Below, in pieces: positions 46,901 to 56,982 of a stretch of DNA of 64,000 nt (the stretch's first letter is position 1; every line of letters begins with the position of its first letter). Below the pieces are notes generated by a model that searched no databases, was not told where the DNA came from, and saw only the letters and a list, made by a program, of their open reading frames with translations. Source of the stretch: Liolophura sinensis (Eukaryota; Mollusca; Polyplacophora; Chitonida; Chitonidae). The position numbers and the translations under genes were made by a program. The stretch spans positions 23,293,608-23,357,607 of the forward strand of contig NC_088300.1 of the NCBI RefSeq assembly GCF_032854445.1, written 5' to 3'.

Positions 46901-47769
46901 GACGAGTCCTTTCATGACGTTTCAAAACTGGTGTATGGAATCGGTTTCATATTTGATTTTATGCCCATCTGTTCGATAATATGTCAGATGATATCCAAGG
47001 CCATGTTTATGAAGTCATTTGCATAAACTGAGTCACTTTCCAAGACATCTGAACCTTTTTGACAATTTTTTTGGAACATTCTCACTCTAGTTTCACTAAG
47101 CTTCATTTCTTCGAAAGACAAACCTAGATTTCTGAAGAAAAACGGTTGCCCACTATATCAAAGTCCAGCTGCACTGGCTAGAGCTGGAGAGTGCCTGGAG
47201 TTAAAATGACACTCGGCTTCCTTGTCGACAGGACGTCAATAAACCTGATGTCTATTGACGAGTATAATGAAGTGCTGGGTCTCGTCTTTCGGTATAAAGG
47301 CTTAAGTTTGCGTGCGGCGTTGCATAAATATCACTTATCTAAAGACAAATGACAAAGTAGACAACAGCAGACTAACGGACGTCGAATTCTTTGTAAAACG
47401 AAACATAAACAAACGCCTCTATGAATGGCCATAGCATTCGAGAGCACTCTCCATGAAAACAGTTGGAGGGAATAAATAAGAGAGGCTGTTGGAACCTGTT
47501 TGGGTTCAGAACCGTAATGTTAGTTTTTCGAGCGTAATCGTTATCTATATAGACTTTTGGTCGTCAACACGACCACGTGTAAGTTCCACAATAACACTGT
47601 ATTTTAACAGTGTTACCATTTTCAGGAATCGTGCTTGCTAACGCAATGCGAACAGCTTTGCAGCGCCTTCAGGCTGGTTGTCAGCTTTTGATATACTACT
47701 CAGATGAATAGAAGGTTTCCTTACCCTGAGGAGAAAGCCAAAAAATACAATGGAAATCAGAGCTTTCAT
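43979..47769 (-). CDS. Small secreted four-cysteine peptide (uncharacterised)
   Basis: Proposed two-exon gene on the minus strand. Exon 1 (47725-47769) encodes MKALISIVFFGFLLR and ends at a good donor (AGG|GTAAGG). The terminal exon (43979-44188) starts after TTTGAAG and ends in TGA. The phase is 0, giving 84 residues. The N-terminus is a signal peptide whose cleavage would fall near VKA|FPPTGN. The mature chain has four cysteines: PCYSDLDCPPEPGYRC, then 25 residues, then GTC. The front half (CYSDLDC..GYRC) is reminiscent of small WAP-like or EB-like disulfide folds, but too few cysteines are present for a standard WAP domain. TATA box TTTATA (read TATAAA on the minus strand) lies at 47821-47826, 52 bp upstream of the ATG. 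The acceptor is weak and the intron is 3.5 kb, so a middle exon may have been missed. Function unknown. Confidence 0.55.
44818..44938 (+). repeat. SINE family A 3' half
   Basis: cccccggggctctgcccact, ataatgctggccgccatcgt, attcttgagtacggcgtaaa and tail gttaaataaataaaat. It lies in the intron of the four-cysteine peptide gene. Confidence 0.85.
46637..46797. repeat. 34-bp minisatellite, about five units
   Basis: Units of gtaccagcaatgttcctaga followed by atcagatctgac-like sequence, spaced 34 bp (46637, 46671, 46705, 46739, 46773). Confidence 0.85.
47205..47352 (+). pseudogene. Possible helix-turn-helix transposase remnant
   Basis: ATG at 47205 opens a 48-residue frame. Its core (YNEVLGLVFRYKGLSLRAAL, then HKYHLSKDK) resembles a pipsqueak-type helix-turn-helix as found in pogo-like transposases and domesticated DNA-binding proteins. 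It ends in a stop just where such domains normally continue, and no other transposase sequence was found nearby. It could be a lone exon or a fragment of a lost element. Weak call. Confidence 0.25.
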
Positions 47770-47820
47770 TGTCGTTCGGTCCAGTGGGTAAAAGAGACAG
47801 ATGAATTCTTGAGAACGCTG

Positions 47821-47826
47821 TTTATA
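47821..47826 (-). promoter_or_regulatory. TATA box of four-cysteine peptide gene
   Basis: TATAAA on the minus strand, 52 bp upstream of the ATG at 47769. This predicts a start site near 47795 and a 5' UTR of about 25 bases. Confidence 0.5.
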
Positions 47827-48483
47827 CAACTTGTAATAACAGCTCTCGACAACGTAACACGAAACAGCAGGCGCAGAAGCACAGTGTTGTCGTGATATTG
47901 TCACATTGGATGGTTTACATATTGATGTAACAAAACTTTAATTCTTTCTCACCATATAGCAGCTGTTTGATCAATATAATGCGTCTCTTAAGCAACCAGA
48001 TTGTGCATATGTTTGTGTTTGCTAGATTACGAAGAAATCGGTTAAGCTGTGGACAACGCGGACCAGAGAAAGACTTTATGTAATTCAGTTTGTTTACTTG
48101 CCTAATTTAAGGTGGCACGGCGAGTTGGAGGTGGTGATTAGTTTGGCACACTGGACAAACATTTAATCTGGAAGTACCCGATAGGGTACGGTAAGCATTA
48201 ATGAGGTGTGGGGCTTGGTGTCTTTTCGAATCAGATTTTGAATTGTTAATGTAGATTATTTATTTTTGATCAGTTTTATTAGTTTCAAATTAAACTATAT
48301 AAGTTGATTCGAGATATTAGAGAGGATACAAAACCCTCTCATGCATGTTAAAACAAAACCCGAATATTACAGAGACTTGTTTCGTATGTCAGTTTGCAAT
48401 GTGGCTACACAGTTTTATGTTCAATATATGCAAATGACTTCACTCATCCCATGACTCTGCAACATACTGATCATCATTGTTAG

Positions 48484-48626
48484 TATACTTTTCGTCTACT
48501 AAGAGCAGTCTATCAGTAATTAATACACAAATCTTCCTGTTTTTATCGGAGAGTGTACTCTTCGTCTACTAAGAGCAGTATATCAGTAATTAATACACAA
48601 ATCTTCCTATTTTTATCGGAGAGTGT
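48484..48626 (+). repeat. 72-bp direct repeat
   Basis: tcgtctactaagagcagt through ttttatcggagagtgtac occurs twice back to back (about 48491-48555 and 48561-48628) with two or three substitutions. Confidence 0.9.
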
Positions 48627-49352
48627 ACCTAACATTTAGTTAACGCCGCGTTCTTTGGTGATGACAATTGATATTTAAAGTCCGAGGGCGTCAACCCGTT
48701 GTTTGTCCAATCAGGCAGCCCCGATATGTGATATGGTTACAGTCGAAGTGCTCATTTCCACGGCGGTAATAAACCTACCCTGCCCCTGCTGATCAGCGGG
48801 GTCAAGATCGTGCGTTAGACTGTGTGCGGGAGATTAATGAAGGCAACACTCGTGATCAGAGAGCAGTGTGTTATCCGCAGAAAACAGGTGTCACCCAGAC
48901 AGTTCGGTAAAAAGTGTAGACAAAAGACAACACGACATGCATCTGTGACTGAGGAGGAAAGGCATAGCGTAGGTGTTGGTATACATGTTTCTACCTTCTG
49001 CTCTGTAAAATTCAACTTTGGTACAACCGGGTGCCTTTGCTATAATTCATGTCATGATGACCATGTACATAGGTCAAACTACAAAGTTTTTATGTACATT
49101 AATGCATATTCTGGCGACTATACAAGTTTGATTGGTGTTGCTCTCTGCCCAACAATTTCAACAACTACGGCGGTGGTTTTGGTGTCAATAGTGGAGATAT
49201 CAGGCTGGAGCTCATAGAAAGTTACCACACATCGTCAGATACCTGGAAAACCTATAATGGCGTAAGACCGCAGCTAAATTCAAACCCACAACCTCACAGG
49301 TCAAGAGTGGTTCATGTGAACTCTACACATCCTCAAATAAAAATATTCCTAG

Positions 49353-49470
49353 TTAGCATGTCAACTCTCAGAACACGAATCTGTGAGTTCAAATCCAGCT
49401 CATGCTGCCCTCCTCTCCGGCCGTAAGTGGGACGGTCTTCTAGCAAGCCGCGGATGGTCATGGTCCACCG
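49353..49470 (+). repeat. SINE family A 5' part
   Basis: gtgagttcaaatccagctca, tgctgccctcctctccggcc, gtaagtgggacggtcttcta and gcggatggtcatgg. The A-rich 3' half is absent. Confidence 0.75.
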
Positions 49471-51280
49471 ATGCAGTGTGACGTGAGTATCTAAGTAAAA
49501 ATGCCCATGCGAAAGAACTGGAGTTTTAGCCCGGACATGAAGTCATGCCTCTATATATGCACTAGAGGTAATTTGGTTACCATAGATACCACAAAAATGG
49601 GAAATGTGAGACGCGACATATCCTCACCTCTGTATCAATGTATACATTAAAAAGTAAAAATACACATGTGAAACAACTGGAATCGTAACCCGAGTTGAAT
49701 ATAACTTGTCGAGAGCTGACAATTCCTGATGTCCCACCCCACAGCATGCACCATATGTTTTATGACAGCGACAAAACAGTACCTTTTTGAGTTGTACTTT
49801 AAATCGCCGAATTTGTACGTCGATAAGGGAGCTATAAGCGCCAGCCGGTTGTACAGGGACCCTGGTGTGTAAATGAGTACACACGAAACATTTTAAAATG
49901 TTGTAAATGTTGTACTAAACACTCCTTTGCCATAAAACAAAGTTTCGAGACATGTAGGGGACGCTATAGACTGACGGCTAGACGGACGACAAATACGACG
50001 TCTAATACTCTCTGTGTTAGTCGTGGGTTAAAAATGGGACTTGATGAGTGGCCTGAATACCAGATCGCATTAGAGTTCCATGTTGATCATCACATCCATG
50101 CACGTTTCTAGACACGACCCTGTAGTTTAAATTTTATCCATTGTTTTTCGCGCACTTATAGTGCCCAGGAAAAGTCAACGCCAACGTGTCCTTGCAGATT
50201 TAAGGTTTTCTAGTTATAATATGAGAGACTGTGGTATTCTTAATGACTGGAATGAATAAACAGCTTTTGAATCATCAACATGCCTTAGACAAGCGCCTTA
50301 GTAGTCCAAGTAAGACTGCATGCATTCATGAATTATCTCCCTTCATACGAAAAACGTAGTAAATTCCCGAAGAGGCCATAGTCCTGACAAGATATTTTAT
50401 ATACATCATGTATTTTCACTACTGCGCACTAAATATACATAACCCATACTAGAAAACAATCGATAAGCACTAGTCAAGTAAAACTTCCTTTGTTTTTGCC
50501 ATGTTGCTTAAATTGTAAGGTCTCAGAAAATACCATTTTCGCCATGCAATGTGATATGTATGGGCTTCGCGTTAAAAATGGTAAATAAAATTATAATACG
50601 AGTAGCTTTCAGATTCGTAATTAGAAGCAACAGCCAATATGTTCTGCCCTGCACGTAATATCGATAGGTGTACCTCTCGAATCATAATATAAAGGTTGTT
50701 GGTACTTTGGTAATCTTTTTCTTCTATACCGGGACTCAGCTGACGTTTACTTATTTCCACCAAATTAAGCAGGTTATTATTTATATTTGGTTGACGCCGG
50801 TTGCAACCTCTGGGTGCCTTCTGGTTTATTTATTTGACTATTGTTTGACACCATGTCTTGTGATGAACGAGAAGCAGTCAGAGATGCTCATGCACCATAC
50901 ACGTGTGTTTCAGCTTAAATTCCTTTGTGGTTCCTGTGACCTGTCTACACGTATATGTAGTTAATTAAGCTATATATACTGCCACACGTGCTTGAAAACA
51001 TGCCAACAATCGCATTTTGGACACGAATCAATCAAATTCCCGACTGTTAAGGTTTGTTTATACAAGTAGAGTGAGTGAATTTCGCCAAAGTATTTTCATT
51101 CGTGTGTCCAGTATTTTTTTCTACAGCCCTTTGAAGCGAACCCGTATGTTGTTAAGCTAAAAAGTGGTGCTGTACCCTGTGGGTGGTATACTCATATATG
51201 ATGATAACCTATAACAAATTACCACAAAGAAAAACATGTCTGAACAATGCCCGAGAAAATATATGTATATGCCTGTTGTC

Positions 51281-51654
51281 CTTAAAGCGCATGCGCAACC
51301 CTCTACGCGCGCCCTACATCATTGCAACCACTGGCAAATTTTGTACACAAATCTTGAGTAACGCTAAGGGCACTGGGATCACGGTAATAAGGCAAGACGT
51401 GACGACAGAAAACACAAAAATTCTGAAACACCTATACATTCTAATGCACACTCTTTGTCTAAAGTGTGTACAGCCTGATTTTAGCCAACATCTGAAACAA
51501 TTTTATTGATGACAACTGATTAGATAGTTCCCACGCGAGGGCACCAGCGAAGGGGCTAAGATTTGGTGTGTCTCACAGATTCCACAGGTGAAGCTTGTCT
51601 AGTGGTGACAGTGATGTAAAGCGAGCGTAGAGAGAGCGTCACATACGCTGTAAG
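51281..51654. mobile_element. TIR element family U, copy 1 (complete)
   Basis: About 374 bp with inverted ends: CTTAAAGCGCATGCGCAACC at the left matches the complement of cacatacgctgtaag at the right, and ctctacg/cgtagag pairs just inside. The interior includes ggcaaattttgtacacaaat, aacaattttattgatgacaa and tggtgacagtgatgtaaagc. Non-coding. Confidence 0.75.
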
Positions 51655-53563
51655 GGCTACGGTGGGATACAGACAAAAGGTTCACCGGATAAAAGGTTCA
51701 CTGGACATAAGGTCCGCCGTAGGTCAAAATGCCCCTCGGAAAAAATACCCAATGCCCAAAAGAAATAAAACAAAGTAAATGTTGACTTTTAGCATTATTT
51801 GATGAATTCAGATATTATTTGTGAAATAACTCAATTAATGCAATTTTAAATTATGAACCAAAAAAAAAATACACCTAATGCAGTAATTATGGTAAAATTA
51901 TATTTGGATATTACAAAATAAATAATTTCAATACAAAACTTTCTTTAGTTTTTAGCCTCTCTTCCTGAATAATTTTACTTGTTTCAACATGTTTTTGGTC
52001 ATTCATGTACATTGAATACATATGTGAGTAAGAGTTAGACACCGCTGAACCAATCAAACATGACCAGTGGAGTACTAGGATTGCATGCCCCTCTTATGAA
52101 TGAGATATCTATATGTACAATGTAGGTAATGCACTCGTACGTTTTCGCGGTTGAGGTTGCCTGTTTTACAGATTTAATATATAGGTCGAACCATGTACAT
52201 GAACAGGAACTAATAAGAGAAACATACATTTGGATATGGTTTTAGAGAGTGTGGTAGACAATGATACAGCTTCTTTTCACGGAGAGCACAAGTAAGCGGT
52301 TTCCGCTTCATTGCACTAACTTAACAAACTATTCACAAAAGGTGCAAATCTGTAAATAAAAAAATACATGAATCGTCGATTCATTCACATGTAAACCCAC
52401 GGGAAAATAATGTACCAACGTTCACAGTTTTTTTGGTCAGTGAAAGGGGCATATAGTATAGACTTTAAGTTAGTTTTACCGCCATACCTGGAAACAACGT
52501 GGAGTACTCATGTCTTTGTTCAGGTTTTTAAATGAAGGTAGGGCAATAACTACACGATCGGATTAATAATGCATTTCAATGGAAAGTAGGTTAAAAGATT
52601 TCCCGATCTGCATATTTCCTAATAAACAAATACCTGTTTTTGATGAGAAAGGTCAGTAGCCCGAACTGGTCTATACATGTATACCATACCCTGAATAGTA
52701 AGCCGAATTTATAACTTATTCTCAGGTTTCATGAAATATTTATTTAAATTTTTTGTTCTCCACCTACGTAATATACACCTACGTTTCTCATGCAGCATGA
52801 AAAACCATGTTTCCTAACGTTATAAATTGAAAAAAAAAAGAAGAAAGAAAAACAAAAAACAAGTAGATGGACATTTCTACCTATATGTTAAATATTCTTG
52901 GCTAATTTAACGGCGATAAAACACATGTATGTAGAATATAGTTATTCGTTTTCTCAATAGACTGAGAAAATAGAAGTATTAGATGGACAAATCTGTATGT
53001 AGTCGGTATAATTTATCCCGATTATATACAGATTGCATCTTCACAGCTGTCTATAGATTAAAATAAAAAACAAACTTGTGTTGAACCCAAATGAGGTAAT
53101 TTATTTATATCATGCACAGTTTAATTAACTTGTGTTCGTAGGGCCTATAAGAAAAACTTATGCCCAAGTTCAATCTTGTGTTCAGTTCTTTCAACACAAG
53201 ACCTTGCCTTAATTCAACACAATATAGAGTTATTCAAATACGACATTTGTTGTAAAGAACACAAGCTTGTGTTTATACAGTACACGTGTTTTTCTTTGTG
53301 TGTAGACAATCTTTTATTACGAGTAAGCACACGCCTTTTCCATATTTGACTAGAGTTATACTCACCAAACAAACTGAGGCATATGATTGTTTTAAATATA
53401 TGGCCATGGGAAGCATTCACCCTTCATCATTACAATGTTAGTCATTTAGGCTTTGGAACTATTTGAAGTAACATAGTTTATAAATACCATGTTATCAACT
53501 CATAAAATTTCCTGCACCTAGTATACACTTCTGAGTGAAACGGAAATAAACATTGATAGTTTT

Positions 53564-54198
53564 TACAGAGCGCGCGCAGCTCTCTACATACACTTTAAAT
53601 CTTTGCCATCCTTAGCAAATTTTGTACAGAAATCTTAAACATCGCGATGATCACTATGGTTACGGTGATGAGGCAGGATATGATATCAGAAATGATAAGA
53701 AAAAAATATTAATACTTGATACATGTGCATTATTTCTGTCTACATTAAATTATGCACAACACGATTCTAATGGACACATGAACATTTTATTGACCAATGC
53801 TGATTACAGGTCCGCACGAGGATCAGTAGTGATTTATTTATTTATTAATTTGATAGGTGTTTTACGCCGTACTCAAGAATATTTCACTTATACGACGGCG
53901 ACCAGAAACCAGGCAGAACCCGGGGAAAATCCACGACCATCTGCACATTACTGCAAGACCTTCCCACGTACAACCAGAGAGGAAGCCAGCATGAGCTGGA
54001 CTTGAACTCACAGCGACCGCATTGGTGAGGGGCTTCTAGGTCCTCACCCTGCGCTAGTGCGCTAACCAACTGAGCCACGGAGGCCACGATACCAGCAGTG
54101 AAGAGTAGAATGTAAACACGCCTTCGTGCGTCAAACTGTCAAAGGTCAAGCTTGTCGATGGGAAGCGAGTGCATAGAGCGCAGCACACACTCTGTAAA
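53564..54198. mobile_element. TIR element family U, copy 2, split by a SINE
   Basis: Starts TACAGAGCGCGCGCAGCTCT and ends gcagcacacactctgta, which pair as inverted ends. Shared interior: agcaaattttgtacagaaat, ggttacggtgatgaggcagg, cattttattgaccaatgctg. A full-length minus-strand SINE (53835-54083) is inserted in the middle, so the SINE is younger. Confidence 0.75.
53835..54083 (-). repeat. SINE family A, full length
   Basis: Well-preserved minus-strand copy: tttatttatttattaatttg tail, gttttacgccgtactcaaga, atttcacttatacgacggcg, aacccggggaaaatccacga, gaactcacagcgaccgcatt and tRNA-like head gcgctaaccaactgagccac ggaggcc. Nested in TIR element U. Confidence 0.9.
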
Positions 54199-54792
54199 GA
54201 TATGAGAAATATGTTGGATATGAAGTCAATCGTTTATATAAACCGTCGGTGTACCTACATATGCAATACATGGCAAGATGTATCCACCTGGCAGAGAAAA
54301 ATGCGCAACCATGGAACCAGTACATTGTACGAGCGAGAGCCCTTTGGCAAATAAACTTGACATGCACTGCAAAACCAGGCTGTTTAAACATCGACAATCT
54401 AGGACGAAGAGTCGCGTGAGACGGCCATGTGAGGTGGCGTGATCCTAACATGTGCTTTGGTGTCTAATTACAAACTACATTCTTAAGCCTTTCTTTGTAC
54501 AATCGCATGTGGTGGAACACAGTAAATGGAATGCAGTGACTACCTTATTAGGTTTTGTATGCCATGCAGTTAGATGTTTTGTTTTACATATATGATTTAC
54601 GGCTTCGAAATACTGCTGTCTGCTTTACAGCTGATTAATTGTTTGTGATATGACTGGCAATCAAATTTTATTTATTTACATATTTATTTTATTCATAGTT
54701 GTTTAATACAGCCGTTAGGGAATTGTTTTTTTTTTCACAGCCGTTAAGGAATTTGTTAGGAAATGTTATGTTTGGGAGTGCGTTTGTTTAAT

Positions 54793-54846
54793 TTATTTAT
54801 TTATTTATTTGATTGGTGTTTTAAGCCGTACTCAAGAATATTCCTT
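54793..54846 (-). repeat. SINE family A tail fragment
   Basis: tttatttatttatttatttg attggtgttttaagccgtac tcaagaatatt only; 5'-truncated insertion. Confidence 0.8.
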
Positions 54847-55009
54847 TGTTTAAGAAATGTATTTGAAAATTTCAAGGTTAATTAGAAGATAATGAATGAA
54901 TAAGTTAGTTATAACATTTGATGATGTCCCCTTATCAGCTTCGCCGTGGAACGATTCTTATTGTGTTAAACACACATGTACATGTAGCATTGCACAAGCG
55001 GTGTATGTA

Positions 55010-55290
55010 TAGCGAGACTAAGGATCAAATCCGGATTGGGTCATAGCAAAGACATTAACATTGGTACTTGTTGCTGCCTCGTTTGGCGCTCAGCACTGAC
55101 AGGCTAGAGCAAGGGAACATGGCTGGTTGGCCAGGTGTCAGTATAATGTGACTTGGTCGAGTGTCATGCCTGGTGTCTTCGTCATGACACTTCAGTGGCG
55201 GCAACACTTTGGCGGCATGCATGGATTCGCCACAAGAAAACACAGGGTACATACGCCCATTGAATGAGTCCATGAGGTCATATGACTGAA
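55010..55290 (+). repeat. SINE family B, diverged
   Basis: gattgggtcatagcaaagac, tttggcgctcagcactgaca, tcgtcatgacacttcagtgg, ttggcggcatgcatggattc, gtcatatgactgaaaaattg. Same family as 9790-10135; the final block matches 24006-24030. Confidence 0.7.
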
Positions 55291-55477
55291 AAATTGTTAA
55301 GTTGATTTTCAATTGATAAACATGTAACACAGTTTATGGATATGAAGAAAGTCTTTCAACAATGTCATATCTACAATCAGTTTATTTACTTATCCATTTG
55401 ATTGTAGTTTCACGCAGCATCCAAGAATGATATCAAAGTCTTTTTAAATTTTCTCTCCAGCAAGATAATCCAGAAAG

Positions 55478-55805
55478 GGGAGATAGGGAGATAGGAAATC
55501 TAGGTATATGCCCTTACGGAAAAAAACAGTGGTATTCGGGTGGAAACCTAGATATCCGGTAATAGGAAACCGAGATATCCGGGTGGGGGAAATCGAGGTA
55601 TATGCCCTTACGGAAAAAACAGTGGTATCCGGGTGGAAACCTAGATATCCGGTAATAGGAAACCGAGATATCCGGGTGGGGGAAATCGAGGTATATGCCT
55701 GGACGGCAAAAGCAGAGGTATCGGGATGTAGGATACGAGGTATTTGGTGTGGAGGAAAGCAAGGTATTCGGAAGGATCATATACCCGGGTGGAGGAAACG
55801 AGAAG
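55478..55805 (+). repeat. 93-bp tandem array with ~30-bp sub-repeats
   Basis: About three higher-order units (markers ggtatatgcc at 55503, 55597 and 55690), each made of three related blocks such as gtggaaacctagatatccg, aggaaaccgagatatccggg and ggggaaatcgaggtatatgc. Because the period (93-94) is close to a multiple of three, both strands stay open for about 90-100 codons; this is unlikely to be a gene. Confidence 0.85.
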
Positions 55806-56340
55806 AACCGAGAAAATAAAAACGCAGTACCTTGTTGGGTACTTTAGAAAGCTGTAGGAACGCTATGCCAAGCGCAATTACCATAGAAACGTATCTCTTC
55901 ACTATATGTTACGATTGCTTCCGGTGCCATAAACAACACAACATTATTATATATGTATGAATATGTATTTATATCAACATTAGGTCAATGTTCGTTTAAA
56001 CGTGACACGGCAGACAAAATCAGTTTTTGCTTTAACACATCTACAGTACATATTTTCATAATAGTTATTCTGTCAGTGCCAGATGTAGGCCACAAGTTGC
56101 GTGTGCGTAGGTGTGTGGTTAAGCACGGTAGCTTTATTAATTATTATCCTAGGTCAACGTGTCTGTGTGCACATTCCAGGTGGTATTATTTTCTAGGTCA
56201 CTCGAGTGTCACATTAAGTTGGTCGGGGAAACCTGTCACTATGACCTATTTTTAAACGATAAGTGTTAAGTGCTAGCGAGATTCCCTCGCCAAAATAACA
56301 TGGCCTTACTACTGATCTATATATTTATTCATGAGTCGGG

Positions 56341-56361
56341 TGACCTTACAGCGAGAGGTCA
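56341..56361 (+). promoter_or_regulatory. Everted nuclear-receptor half-sites near the P450 start
   Basis: TGACCT at 56341-56346 and AGGTCA at 56356-56361 are everted half-sites with a 9-bp gap, about 155 bp before the P450 ATG. Further half-sites (aggtca, tgacct) occur at about 55982, 56151, 56195 and 56241. Many CYP2-4 genes are controlled by nuclear receptors through such half-sites, but usual everted spacings are 6 to 8. Role inferred. Confidence 0.35.
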
Positions 56362-56513
56362 TAAATAATATCGCCTTATTGGACACACGATCGTCTGACA
56401 AAAGATGAAAAGAAAGAAATTTCGTATAAAAGGCTGGTGCCCTGTGAATTTGTATCAGATAGCACAAATAGACGAACCTGTATATATATATATATACATA
56501 TACATCCACAAAT

Positions 56514-56915
56514 ATGATTCTAGAAAACTTGAGTTTCACATGGGTAACCATACTAATTTTTGTTGTTACCTTAATGATCATCTGTCGCGTTCTACTCGAG
56601 CAGCGCCCCTCGGGCGTCCCACCCGGACCCACAGCCTTACCAGTTCTCGGCAACTTACATTTATTCCGTGAGGACCCTCGTCGAGTTCTAGAACAATTAC
56701 GAGAGAAGTATGGTGACATTTACAGCATTTACTTCGGTAAAGAGCTGGCCGTGGTAATCCACGGCTTCGATAAGATTAAGGAAGCGTTCGTAAAACACGG
56801 GGACGTGTTTTCTGGCCGACCGTCTAACCGACTCACCGAGCAAGTCTGCCCTGACAAAGGTACGTGTCTCGCACATCTGTCTAAAAATTGTCTGGAATGT
56901 AGAGAGTACAGACTG

Positions 56916-56982
<67 letters not shown>

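Larger units (their letters stand above)
47900..56340. other. Repeat-bearing intergenic interval
   Basis: No gene could be supported. It contains a 72-bp direct repeat (48.48-48.63 kb), SINE pieces (49.35, 53.84 and 54.79 kb), two copies of TIR family U (51.28 and 53.56 kb), a family B SINE (55.0 kb) and a 93-bp array (55.5 kb). The stretches 49.5-51.2 and 51.7-53.5 kb show nothing I recognise. Confidence 0.6.

Noticed and set aside
47638-47904. Longer minus-strand frame starting upstream of the proposed signal-peptide ATG and continuing into the intron
   Set aside because: The upstream part spans the TATA box, and the downstream part follows a consensus splice donor. The short exon 47725-47769 fits better.
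48822-49217. 131-codon frame on the plus strand with upstream TATA-like and CCAAT-like sequences
   Set aside because: No family resemblance and no further exon; composition looks non-coding. The near-palindrome at 48782-48800 is not enough to call a promoter.
55508-55819. 103-codon plus and 88-codon minus frames
   Set aside because: Produced by the 93-bp tandem array, whose period keeps all frames open; no support as genes.
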